6,156 nt of DNA from an uncultured Treponema sp. GTDB lineage: Bacteria > Spirochaetota > Spirochaetia > Treponematales > Treponemataceae. The DNA lies in the NCBI GenBank assembly GCA_946538875.1, contig CAMNHD010000107.1, positions 1 through 6,156 of the forward strand. Reading direction: 5' to 3'. The position numbers were made by a program, and so were the translations under genes. The stretch's first letter is position 1, and each line of letters opens with the position of its first letter. Shown in pieces: positions 1 to 5,690 of this stretch. The notes below the pieces were generated by a model that saw only the letters and a program-made list of their open reading frames with translations, searched no databases and was not told the DNA's origin.

Positions 1-367
1 CATACCTTCTGACAACCGGCTTCTTGACTTTGCCGCTGAAACCCTTCTGTTCAGCATGGAGATTCAAAAGGGCTTTGCCGTAGTTCCGGTGTATTTCAGG
101 AGGATAAGTCTTACCCTTGGCTATGAGGGCTGGCTTGTGCATTATAATGATAACTTTGAACTGTTCAGGATTGCAGAGGATTTAAAAGCCTTAAGCACTT
201 CGGATTACCGTGACTGCTTAAAGCTTGCACTCTTCCTGGATGCGACCGGCAACACGGATGCACTGAAGCAGTTTGCATTGCCGGGAATTTCTCTTGGGTA
301 TAAGTTTGCCCGTGAAATCCACGAAAATCCGTGGGTCTTTTCTGTGGAATTGACATCACGGCTCTAA
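1..367 (+). CDS. Unidentified protein, C-terminal part (5' end outside window)
   Basis: The reading frame is open from the left edge (first full codon at base 2) to a TAA at 365-367, giving at least 121 residues. The Met at base 56 is probably internal, because the frame runs on upstream without a stop and no ribosome binding site precedes it. I do not recognise the family. The visible part has no cysteine cluster or nucleotide-binding motif, and its one continuous hydrophobic run is too short for a membrane helix. Several stretches alternate polar and hydrophobic residues with many aromatics (VVPVYFRRISLTLGYEGW, then GISLGYKFAR and WVFSVELTSRL at the very end). This pattern fits transmembrane beta strands, so the C-terminal part of an outer-membrane barrel is possible, but that is inference. 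It converges on the minus-strand TPM gene with only 19 bp between the stop codons and no obvious terminator. Confidence 0.7.
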   Translation, partial: IPSDNRLLDFAAETLLFSMEIQKGFAVVPVYFRRISLTLGYEGWLVHYNDNFELFRIAEDLKALSTSDYRDCLKLALFLDATGNTDALKQFALPGISLGYKFAREIHENPWVFSVELTSRL

Positions 368-386
368 AGGATTTGCCCGGGTGGTT

Positions 387-1358
387 TTACCAGTGGCCGG
401 AAGCACCGCCGCCCCCAAAGTGTCCGCCGCCTCCGCCAAAGTGTCCGCCACCGCCAAAGTGTCCGCCTCCACTTCTTCCTCCGCCAAAGGATGAGTGGTG
501 GTAACCAGAGCCGGTTCCGCCCCCGATACCGCCGGTAAATCTGTTTATGATTATCATCAGGACGATAATTACAATCCAGGTGATTACTGCCGCGGGAATT
601 CCGGCCCTTGGGCTTGAACTGCTCTTGTTGACGGTGAGCCTGTCCATTTCGCTGGAGACAAGAGAAGGATCTTCGGTGATGATTCCTGCCATGGTTTTTA
701 CGGCTTCTGTTATGCCTGAACCGTATTTTCCTGCCTGAAACTTTGGAACAAGAATATTTCTTATGATTCTGGCGCATTTTGCATCGGTAAGGACTGCTTC
801 TGTGCCGTAACCGGTTTCAATCCTGAGTTCCCTGTCATTCAGCGAAACAACAAGCAAGGCTCCGTTATCTTTGTCTTTTTGCCCAAGCTGCCATTTTTCT
901 GCATGGTAGAGGGAAAAATCTTCTATGGACATTCCTTCCAGGGAGTTGACGGTCAGAACGGCAATCTGTGTTCCGGTATGACTGTCCAGATCCCGCAGAA
1001 AATTGTCCAGGGATTCAAACTGCTGTTTGTTTAGAAGGTGTGCTGTGTCAACCACAGGACCGCTCAGGTTGTAGAGCCCAAGTTTGTCCCTTGTGTATTC
1101 CTGTCCGTATCCTGCGGTGCTGCTGTAGAAACTGCCTGCCGGGGTGGTTTCGTCTGAAGCCTGGATAATATTGTCCGGGTTTTCCGAACGATTGAGTCCT
1201 GCCTTGTAGTATTCCCGCACAAGTGATTCCATGCTGTTCCCGTCTCTCTGCGGAGCTGAAATGCTCTTTTGGGAACTGAGCTGCTTTACTCCTACAAAAG
1301 CAATAAAGAGAAACACCGCCAGAAAGAATGGAAGCGGATTGCTTTTTTTCTTTGCCAT
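387..1358 (-). CDS. YgcG-like TPM-domain membrane protein with Gly/His-rich tail
   Basis: This 323-residue protein has four parts. Residues 3-24 are a Lys-rich start plus a hydrophobic segment, a signal anchor or uncleaved signal. Residues 25-96 are a polar linker. Residues 97-227 are a TPM domain (PF04536, COG1512 type) with the family hallmarks GPVVDTAHLLN, TGTQIAVLTVNSL, the NGALLVVSLNDRELRIETGYG core (165-185) and a late GKYGSGI turn. Residues 253-272 are a second membrane helix, followed by a Gly/His/Phe tail (276-323) of HFGGGG units ending in GHW. The TPM domain would lie outside the cytoplasm. TPM proteins have been called phosphatases and Ca-binding modules, and their general role is unsettled, so I assign no reaction. 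The ATG shares its A with the upstream gene's TGA and has GGAGG 7 nt before it. It is the last gene of the lemA operon. The long linker before the TPM domain is unusual, since the domain normally follows the signal sequence closely. Confidence 0.9.
   Translation of the reverse strand: MAKKKSNPLPFFLAVFLFIAFVGVKQLSSQKSISAPQRDGNSMESLVREYYKAGLNRSENPDNIIQASDETTPAGSFYSSTAGYGQEYTRDKLGLYNLSGPVVDTAHLLNKQQFESLDNFLRDLDSHTGTQIAVLTVNSLEGMSIEDFSLYHAEKWQLGQKDKDNGALLVVSLNDRELRIETGYGTEAVLTDAKCARIIRNILVPKFQAGKYGSGITEAVKTMAGIITEDPSLVSSEMDRLTVNKSSSSPRAGIPAAVITWIVIIVLMIIINRFTGGIGGGTGSGYHHSSFGGGRSGGGHFGGGGHFGGGGGHFGGGGASGHW
415..467 (-). repeat. Short in-frame coding repeat (HFGGGG units)
   Basis: The 14-mer CCAAAGTGTCCGCC (plus strand) occurs three times, at 415-428, 436-449 and 454-467. 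The steps are 21 and 18 bp, so every copy stays in frame and encodes GGHFG. The flanking Gly codons form further degenerate copies up to about 490. Repeats of this kind can expand or contract by slippage and change the length of the Gly/His tail without breaking the gene. Confidence 0.8.
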
Positions 1359-1370
1359 CAGTCGTCCTCC
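1356..1370 (-). promoter_or_regulatory. Stop/start overlap (TGATG) with ribosome binding site
   Basis: On the minus strand the upstream TPM gene ends with TGA (1360-1358), and the A of that stop is the first base of the next ATG (1358-1356). GGAGG at 1370-1366 lies 7 nt before the ATG, inside the last codons of the upstream gene. The layout decides the start codon and suggests translational coupling of the two TPM proteins, with near-equal output. Confidence 0.85.
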
Positions 1371-2053
1371 AGTACAACAAGTCCGTCGGGAAGTTCGTTG
1401 GGATTATCTTTGTGAGCCGGAAAGTTCTCTGCCAGGAGTGAACCGCAACGGTTTACCGCAAGCAGAAATCCTTCCTTGACCCTGCCTTTTGCAAAGCAGT
1501 CGCTTATTTCATCAGAGATAAGGGTCCACATGTCGTTGGAAATCTTTTCGTGAAGCCCCTTGTCTGCAATAATCCTTACTTCGCGTTCAAACCATGAGAC
1601 AAAAATCAGGACGCCGGTGTGCTCCCTTGTGCAGTAGACGCCGCTCTGGGCAAAGTGCCTCATTGCCTTTTGGCTTACGGCTTTAAGCTGTTCGCGGCGC
1701 GGAATTACAAGCGAGTCGAACCACGGGATGTTGTATAGAAAATAGAGCAGGACAGTGGTTATGCCGCATGCTGTCAGGTAAAAGGCTACCAGATACCAGG
1801 GGTGTACAGCCCAGAAAATCGTTCCCAGCCAAGTGTAAATCTGAGGCGCCAGAGGCAGCAGGCAGCACAGCAGTGCAAGCGAAGTGACTAGTGCGGCGGC
1901 CAGTTCCCAAAAAGCGTATGAGGAACTTTCCGCAGTTATGGCGAGGGCAATCTCACCGTCTGTTACACTTTCCACTTGTGCAACGGCCTGCTTGATTTCT
2001 TCAAAGTCGCTTTCCTTTAGGGAAATGTTTTTTATCATGGTCTTGTATTTCAT
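1358..2053 (-). CDS. Membrane-embedded TPM-domain protein (COG3762-like)
   Basis: This 231-residue protein is split by a membrane region. The N-terminal part (about 7-44) has the TPM opening ESVTDGEIALAIT and no signal peptide. Two to three hydrophobic segments follow (about 48-69, possibly 72-84, and 85-108). The rest of the TPM domain (about 117-212) carries HTGVLIFVSWFEREVRIIADKG, the W176 region and CGSLLAENFP, and ends with NELPD. This is the architecture of the predicted membrane proteins of COG3762, which often sit beside lemA and a YgcG-like gene. Because the TPM segments flank an integral membrane insert and there is no signal, they are probably cytoplasmic, the opposite side from the YgcG-like partner; that is inference. 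The ATG at 2053 has AAGGA (2066-2062) 8 nt upstream, which favours it over the internal Met6. The gene starts 35 nt after lemA and overlaps the next gene by one base. Biochemical function is unknown. Confidence 0.88.
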   Translation of the reverse strand: MKYKTMIKNISLKESDFEEIKQAVAQVESVTDGEIALAITAESSSYAFWELAAALVTSLALLCCLLPLAPQIYTWLGTIFWAVHPWYLVAFYLTACGITTVLLYFLYNIPWFDSLVIPRREQLKAVSQKAMRHFAQSGVYCTREHTGVLIFVSWFEREVRIIADKGLHEKISNDMWTLISDEISDCFAKGRVKEGFLLAVNRCGSLLAENFPAHKDNPNELPDGLVVLEDD

Positions 2054-2088
2054 TGGACGGATCCTTGCCTAACTGACTGTCCGGGCGC

Positions 2089-2688
2089 TTAGTCGAACGA
2101 GACTGTTGGTGCTGTCTGTGCAGTTTCGTCAGCCTTGTAGTATGACTTGGGGGCAAAGTGGAACAGCTTTGCAGTAATCATGCCTGGAAATTGCTGTATG
2201 GTGGAGTTGTATTTCTGCACCACTTCGTTGTAGCGGCGGCGTTCTGTTGCGATGCGGTTTTCAGTTCCCTCAAGCTGACTCTGAAGATCAAGGAAATTCT
2301 GGTTTGCCTTTAGTTCAGGATAAGCTTCTGCAATTGCAAGCAGTCTTGAAAGGCTTGAAGACAATTTAGTCTGCGCCTCTTGGAAAGCGGCAAGCTTTTC
2401 AGGGTTGTCGGTGATGGAACCGTCAATTTTTATCGCATTGGCAAGATCTGAACGTGCTTGGGACACAGCTGCAAAGACTTCTTTTTCGTGCTTTGCATAG
2501 CCCTGGACAGTTGCCACAAGGTTTGGAACAAGGTCTGCCCTGCGTTGGTACTGGGTCTCCACATTTGCCCACTGGCTTACGACTGCCTCGCGTTCTGCGA
2601 CCATTGTGTTGTATCCGCAACTGCTGAATGATGTGAGAATAATTACAGCAGCTCCTAAAACCAATGCCAGTTTAGATTTTGTCTTCAT
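2089..2688 (-). CDS. lemA: LemA family lipoprotein
   Basis: The 199-residue product matches the LemA family (PF04011, COG1704) over its whole length. After a Lys-rich start and hydrophobic segment (residues 7-19) comes FSSC with Cys24. This is a relaxed lipobox, of the kind accepted in spirochaetes, so the mature protein may be a lipoprotein rather than the usual N-terminally membrane-anchored LemA. Family signatures follow: YNTMV (26-30), the W40 to VPNLV block (40-58), VQGYAKHE (61-68), YPELKANQNF (123-132), LEGTENRIATERRRYN (139-154) and the QQFPG turn (165-169). LemA proteins form a helical bundle exposed on the outer side of the cytoplasmic membrane; their molecular job is not established. 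The ATG has AGGAG (2698-2694) 5 nt upstream. It is the first gene of a three-gene operon with two TPM-domain proteins, a partnership seen in many bacteria. The predicted promoter lies about 50 bp upstream. Confidence 0.95.
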   Translation of the reverse strand: MKTKSKLALVLGAAVIILTSFSSCGYNTMVAEREAVVSQWANVETQYQRRADLVPNLVATVQGYAKHEKEVFAAVSQARSDLANAIKIDGSITDNPEKLAAFQEAQTKLSSSLSRLLAIAEAYPELKANQNFLDLQSQLEGTENRIATERRRYNEVVQKYNSTIQQFPGMITAKLFHFAPKSYYKADETAQTAPTVSFD

Positions 2689-2736
2689 ATTGTCTCCTGA
2701 ATATTCGGAATCTTTGGGGAATATCCTCTGCTTTTA

Positions 2737-2765
2737 AAATTAGATAAAAAAAGCTTTATGGTCAA
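2737..2765 (-). promoter_or_regulatory. Predicted sigma70-type promoter of the lemA operon
   Basis: On the minus strand TTGACC (2765-2760) is followed after 17 bp by TAATTT (2742-2737). The -35 matches five of six consensus bases, while the -10 keeps only the key T, A and final T. AT-rich sequence upstream could act as an UP element. Initiation near 2730 would give a leader of about 42 nt containing the lemA ribosome binding site. The same TTGACC hexamer is used by the tRNA promoter in this window. Confidence 0.5.
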
Positions 2766-2858
2766 GTTATTTTTATGGAAAATTACCCTGGGGAAAATCA
2801 ATGTGTGTGGGTGAGTCTTGAGTCTCTAATCTGAGGTCCAGGAAGCCTTTGTGAAAAC

Positions 2859-4340
2859 TCAGCTGTGTTTGATGAGAAATTCCTTGAAGGCTTCTGCTTC
2901 CAGCGGACGTGAATAGTAAAATCCCTGTGCAATATCGCAGCCCATTTCCCTCAGGAGTTTCACATGGTTTGCAGTTTCCACGCCTTCGCAGAGTGCGGTC
3001 TTTCCAAGTTCCTTTACCATCTTGACCATGTGGCCCAGAATTATGCGTGATTCCTGGGAATATTCTGCACGGCGCAGGAAGCCCTGGTCGAATTTGACCA
3101 CATCCACGGGAACTTCGCTCAGCATGTTCAGTGAGGACTGTCCTGAACCAAAGTCATCCATGCTTACTATATAACCGCTTGAGTGCAGGCGGTGTGCCAA
3201 GTCTCTGATAAAGTCGTCTCCGGCTCCTGCAAAGCGTTCCTCTATTTCAAGCTCCACAAGCTCCTTTGGAATGCCGTATTTGTTGTGCAGGTTTGAAAGC
3301 TTGTACAAAAGGTCCATGGCGCTGTAGTTCAGCCGTGAGAGGTTCATGGAGATGGGTACTGCCGGGATGGAATTTCTCTTCAGCTGCTTGAGATATGCGA
3401 AAACGTTTTCATAAACATACATGTCAAGCTTGCCGACAAGCCCGTTTTTTTCCAGTACAGGAATGAACGTGTCCGGCGGAACGTAGGTGTTGTCGCTTTT
3501 CTTCCAGCGGACAAGAGCTTCTGCACCTACGACTTTCTGAGTGCTCAGATTGACCTTTGGCTGGTAGAGAACCACAAATTCATCATTCCTTAGGGCTGCT
3601 TCCAGTCGGCTTTCTATATGCTCCTCATTTTCCCGCTGAGTCTTAAGGCCTTCGTCATAGACGGCAAAGGTCTCCACCATGCTGTCGTGAGTGGAACGTC
3701 TTGCGTAACCTGCTTTGGAAATCATGTCCTTAAGGTCTGTGAAGCTCTGCTGATTGTTCTTGAAGACGACATTTCCGCTCTTTATGATGACGTGGATGTT
3801 TTCTATGCGGCAGGCTGCTTCCTGGAGATATGCCAACCATGCCTCCATTTCGTCAAGAGCAAAGGCTTCCTGACCCGAGACGCATGATAAAATGTAGAAG
3901 TTGTCTGCATATCCACGGGCCAGAAGTGCCTTTTTTTTGTCAAAGTGGGTGGAAAGTATTGTGGCTATTGAAACAAGCAGAGAGTCGCCCTTTGCGGTGC
4001 CGTAGATGCGGTTTATAAAGGAAAAATCCCTGACGTTGATTTCTGTTAGCAGAAAAGTATCGCCCTTTGCCTGACGCATCAGGTGGGATGCCGACTCCTC
4101 AAGACCGGTCAGTGTGAGCAGACCGGTAAGGCTGTCTTCGTTCACCTGACGGCGCAGACGCTTGTTGTTCTTGGATCCAAGCAGAATGTACAGGATTGCT
4201 GCCATGAGCATAAAAATAAGTATTGGCAGAACAGCTATGAAAACCTTTTCAGATAGTTCTGGGTGGAGGCGTATGAAGTTTTGGCCGACAACAGAAAGCA
4301 CATGCTGGAGTGACGGCATAAAATAAGATTGAACTAACAT
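2859..4340 (-). CDS. Membrane-anchored GGDEF-EAL protein, probable c-di-GMP phosphodiesterase with degenerate GGDEF
   Basis: The 493-residue protein has one strong membrane helix (33-54), a GGDEF-fold domain (about 66-222) and an EAL domain (about 243-493). The GGDEF domain keeps the opening DSLTGLL (69-75) and YGxxxGD, but its signature is YADNF (144-148). The two Asp residues of the usual DxD metal motif are replaced by Asn102 and Arg104, so cyclase activity is unlikely. The EAL domain looks intact: EAL at 274-276, Asn333, Glu365, Glu368, DDFG at 395-398, Lys416, EGVE at 452-455 and Gln472. Their spacing equals that of the RocR catalytic set. It should therefore hydrolyse c-di-GMP to pGpG, with the GGDEF fold perhaps a GTP-sensing or dimerisation module. 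There is no separate sensory domain, only about 30 residues before the helix. The start is the weakest point: AGGA lies 12 nt before the ATG at 4340, and Met8 is an alternative. It is followed by lemA on the same strand, which has its own promoter. Confidence 0.93.
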   Translation of the reverse strand: MLVQSYFMPSLQHVLSVVGQNFIRLHPELSEKVFIAVLPILIFMLMAAILYILLGSKNNKRLRRQVNEDSLTGLLTLTGLEESASHLMRQAKGDTFLLTEINVRDFSFINRIYGTAKGDSLLVSIATILSTHFDKKKALLARGYADNFYILSCVSGQEAFALDEMEAWLAYLQEAACRIENIHVIIKSGNVVFKNNQQSFTDLKDMISKAGYARRSTHDSMVETFAVYDEGLKTQRENEEHIESRLEAALRNDEFVVLYQPKVNLSTQKVVGAEALVRWKKSDNTYVPPDTFIPVLEKNGLVGKLDMYVYENVFAYLKQLKRNSIPAVPISMNLSRLNYSAMDLLYKLSNLHNKYGIPKELVELEIEERFAGAGDDFIRDLAHRLHSSGYIVSMDDFGSGQSSLNMLSEVPVDVVKFDQGFLRRAEYSQESRIILGHMVKMVKELGKTALCEGVETANHVKLLREMGCDIAQGFYYSRPLEAEAFKEFLIKHS

Positions 4341-4481
4341 TCCAAACTTTTTTCCTGCACTATTTTAAATCCAGACTGATTGATAGAAAATTCTGATAAT
4401 ACCTTCTGCATGAACCTACTATAGAAGTTTTCGTATAAAAACCAGCCACGTGAATCACCACTAAAAGGTATATCATAAAAT

Positions 4482-4523
4482 AAAAAAAAGTGAAACCACT
4501 TTTTGATTTTTTTTTCACTTTTT
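4482..4523. repeat. Inverted repeat with two alternative right arms
   Basis: The left arm AAAAAGTG (4485-4492) can pair with CACTTTTT at 4497-4504, giving an 8-bp stem with loop AAAC. It can also pair with the second CACTTTTT at 4516-4523, where the stem extends to 11 bp by adding AAA/TTT (4493-4495 with 4513-4515) around a 17-nt loop. T-runs follow on the plus strand, and an equivalent T-rich run follows on the minus strand. The stems are AT-rich and would be weak, so the structure could be an inefficient bidirectional terminator, an attenuator in the EAL gene leader, or a protein binding site. Confidence 0.5.
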
Positions 4524-4530
4524 AAAACTG

Positions 4531-4564
4531 AATGAATTCGAAGATAATACAGAATGATTTCGAA
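4531..4564. repeat. 12-bp direct repeat containing TTCGAA
   Basis: AATGAATTCGAA (4531-4542) and AATGATTTCGAA (4553-4564) differ at one base and start 22 bp apart, about two helical turns. Each contains the palindrome TTCGAA. A weaker relative, GATTTTGAA, lies at 4601-4609, just before the tRNA promoter. Paired sites on one face of the helix are typical of operators, but no regulator can be assigned from sequence. Confidence 0.4.
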
Positions 4565-4629
4565 CGCTTGTTGTCCAAGGGAATCAGTTTTATAAAAATT
4601 GATTTTGAAGGATTTTTTCCGGTGGACTC

Positions 4630-4659
4630 TTGACCCGTCTGCAAAAAATCTGCTATAAT
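4630..4659 (+). promoter_or_regulatory. Predicted sigma70-type promoter of the tRNA gene
   Basis: TTGACC (4630-4635) and a perfect TATAAT (4654-4659) are separated by 18 bp. Initiation near 4666 would leave a leader of about 8 nt before the mature tRNA 5' end. This is the best promoter in the window, as expected for a stable RNA gene. Confidence 0.85.
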
Positions 4660-4673
4660 CATTAAATCCAAAA

Positions 4674-4747
<74 letters not shown>

Positions 4748-4748
4748 G

Positions 4749-4781
4749 AAGCCTTTCTGCCAAGCAGGGAGGCTTTTTTTT
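4749..4781 (+). terminator. Rho-independent terminator of the tRNA gene
   Basis: A 12-bp stem pairs 4749-4760 with 4764-4775 around a CAA loop. It contains two central T-G wobble pairs and is closed by CTGC/GCAG at the loop. It runs directly into eight T residues (4774-4781). It starts one base after the tRNA discriminator, so 3' trimming of the tRNA must begin at the base of this hairpin. Confidence 0.93.
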
Positions 4782-4904
4782 ATGCGGAACTATAGGACGT
4801 GGTGTATGGAATCTTCTTCCTGACTCAAATAACAGGATATTTCCGAAAAAGTCACACCTTATAAATCAGAAAAAGATGGTATACTGGTAGGAGCGGGGTG
4901 TTCC

Positions 4905-5648
4905 ATGAAAAATAAAAAAATCGATCTGTTTGTCAGGTGTCTTGCATGTGGAGGCATACTGGTGCTTATGTACCGCAGCCTGACTGATGCCTTTCTTTTT
5001 TTAGGTTCCGCAGATGTTCCCAAGGGGGAATTTCCTCTTTATGTGTACTTTGTGCTCAACTGTATATGCAGCATTGCTTTCGGAGTTCTGATATGGAAGC
5101 CCCACAAGCTTGAGGTTTTGGCTTCCATCGCATTTCTGTATGCGGCTGTGGTTTTCCTTGACCGGCGTGAAAACCCGATAGGCGTGTGTCTTTATATAGC
5201 TGGTATAGTCTCTCTGTATGCACGCGGTCTGATGAACAGGTCAAAGATGCTCCGCTATGGGATTGCAGTTTCTGTCCTTGTGCTCCTGCAGCTTTCGCGG
5301 CTGCGCTTTGGAGTGGAACCCTTTGTTGATTCAGTAAAGGAAACTGTTTCCTACCTGCTGGTCTTTGTGATGATATTTGTCCTCTTGTGGAACAATGCAA
5401 ACCGTGCGACCAGGCGTGTGGCAAGCAACAATGTTCTGGATTTGTCCAAATATCCCGATCTCAAGCAGCGTGACAAGGAGTGGGTTCTCCTTGCCCTTCA
5501 GGAAACTAAGTACGATGCGATTGCCCGTCAGTATGGAGTGACCATCGGCACTGTAAAAAACCGTATGTGCGTCATATTCAAGATTCTTGGTGTGCAGGAC
5601 CGTATTTCGCTTTTGGCAGAATACGGCGGTTATCAAGTGCTTGAATAG
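4905..5648 (+). CDS. Six-helix membrane protein with C-terminal LuxR-type HTH
   Basis: The 247-residue product has an N-terminal membrane half with about six hydrophobic helices (roughly 8-23, 43-64, 70-85, 91-107, 116-131 and 147-163). A basic linker follows (NRATRR), then a C-terminal helix-turn-helix of LuxR/GerE type at about 184-240. The recognition unit is TKYDAIARQYGVTIGTVKNR (201-220), followed by the family-typical KILGVQDRISLL. The DNA-binding domain would lie in the cytoplasm, tethered to the membrane, so this may be a one-component regulator sensing a membrane or extracellular signal; the signal and targets are unknown. There is no receiver, PAS or kinase domain. The ATG at 4905 is preceded by AGGAG (4889-4893, spacing 11) and by GGGG (4895-4898, spacing 6). 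TATAAA at 4860-4865 is a possible -10 element without a good -35. The gene stands alone between the tRNA terminator and a convergent gene. Confidence 0.85.
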   Translation: MKNKKIDLFVRCLACGGILVLMYRSLTDAFLFLGSADVPKGEFPLYVYFVLNCICSIAFGVLIWKPHKLEVLASIAFLYAAVVFLDRRENPIGVCLYIAGIVSLYARGLMNRSKMLRYGIAVSVLVLLQLSRLRFGVEPFVDSVKETVSYLLVFVMIFVLLWNNANRATRRVASNNVLDLSKYPDLKQRDKEWVLLALQETKYDAIARQYGVTIGTVKNRMCVIFKILGVQDRISLLAEYGGYQVLE

Positions 5649-5690
5649 TCAGCCGGTCATATTGTGCAGACAGTCACTCTTTTGGTCAGT

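Larger units (their letters stand above)
4341..4673. other. AT-rich intergenic region between the EAL gene and the tRNA
   Basis: These 333 bases lie between the divergently read GGDEF-EAL gene and the tRNA. They must hold the promoter of the EAL gene, but no convincing -35/-10 pair is visible on the minus strand. Candidate -10 hexamers there are TATTAT (4401-4396), TATAGT (4423-4418) and TATGAT (4477-4472), none with a good -35. The region also holds an inverted repeat (4482-4523), a direct repeat (4531-4564) and, at its right end, the tRNA promoter. I see no convincing protein-coding gene. Confidence 0.6.

Noticed and set aside
319..334. Hairpin CCACG-AAAATC-CGTGG followed by a T-rich run, near the end of the first gene
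   Set aside because: The stem is only 5 bp, lies inside the coding sequence 31 bp before the stop, and the T-run is interrupted. It is not a credible terminator.
364..777. A 137-codon minus-strand ORF rich in Arg and Trp
   Set aside because: It is an alternative-frame reading of the Gly-rich tail of the TPM gene, with no start signal.
2701..2724. Inverted repeat ATATTC/GAATAT in the lemA leader next to the ribosome binding site
   Set aside because: A 6-bp AT-rich stem with a 12-nt loop is too weak to claim a regulatory RNA structure.
4532..4633. A 33-codon plus-strand ORF (ATG at 4532, TGA at 4631-4633) with a plausible amino-acid composition
   Set aside because: It has no ribosome binding site, includes the direct repeats and runs into the tRNA -35 box. 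It is most likely chance.
4880..4885. TATACT as a -10 box for the LuxR-type gene
   Set aside because: Initiation would fall on the ribosome binding site, and no -35 is present at 16-18 bp spacing.
5649..5690. Possible bidirectional terminator between the two convergent genes on the right
   Set aside because: Only a short AGAC/GTCT match with internal mismatches is present, so no stable hairpin with a T-run can be supported.
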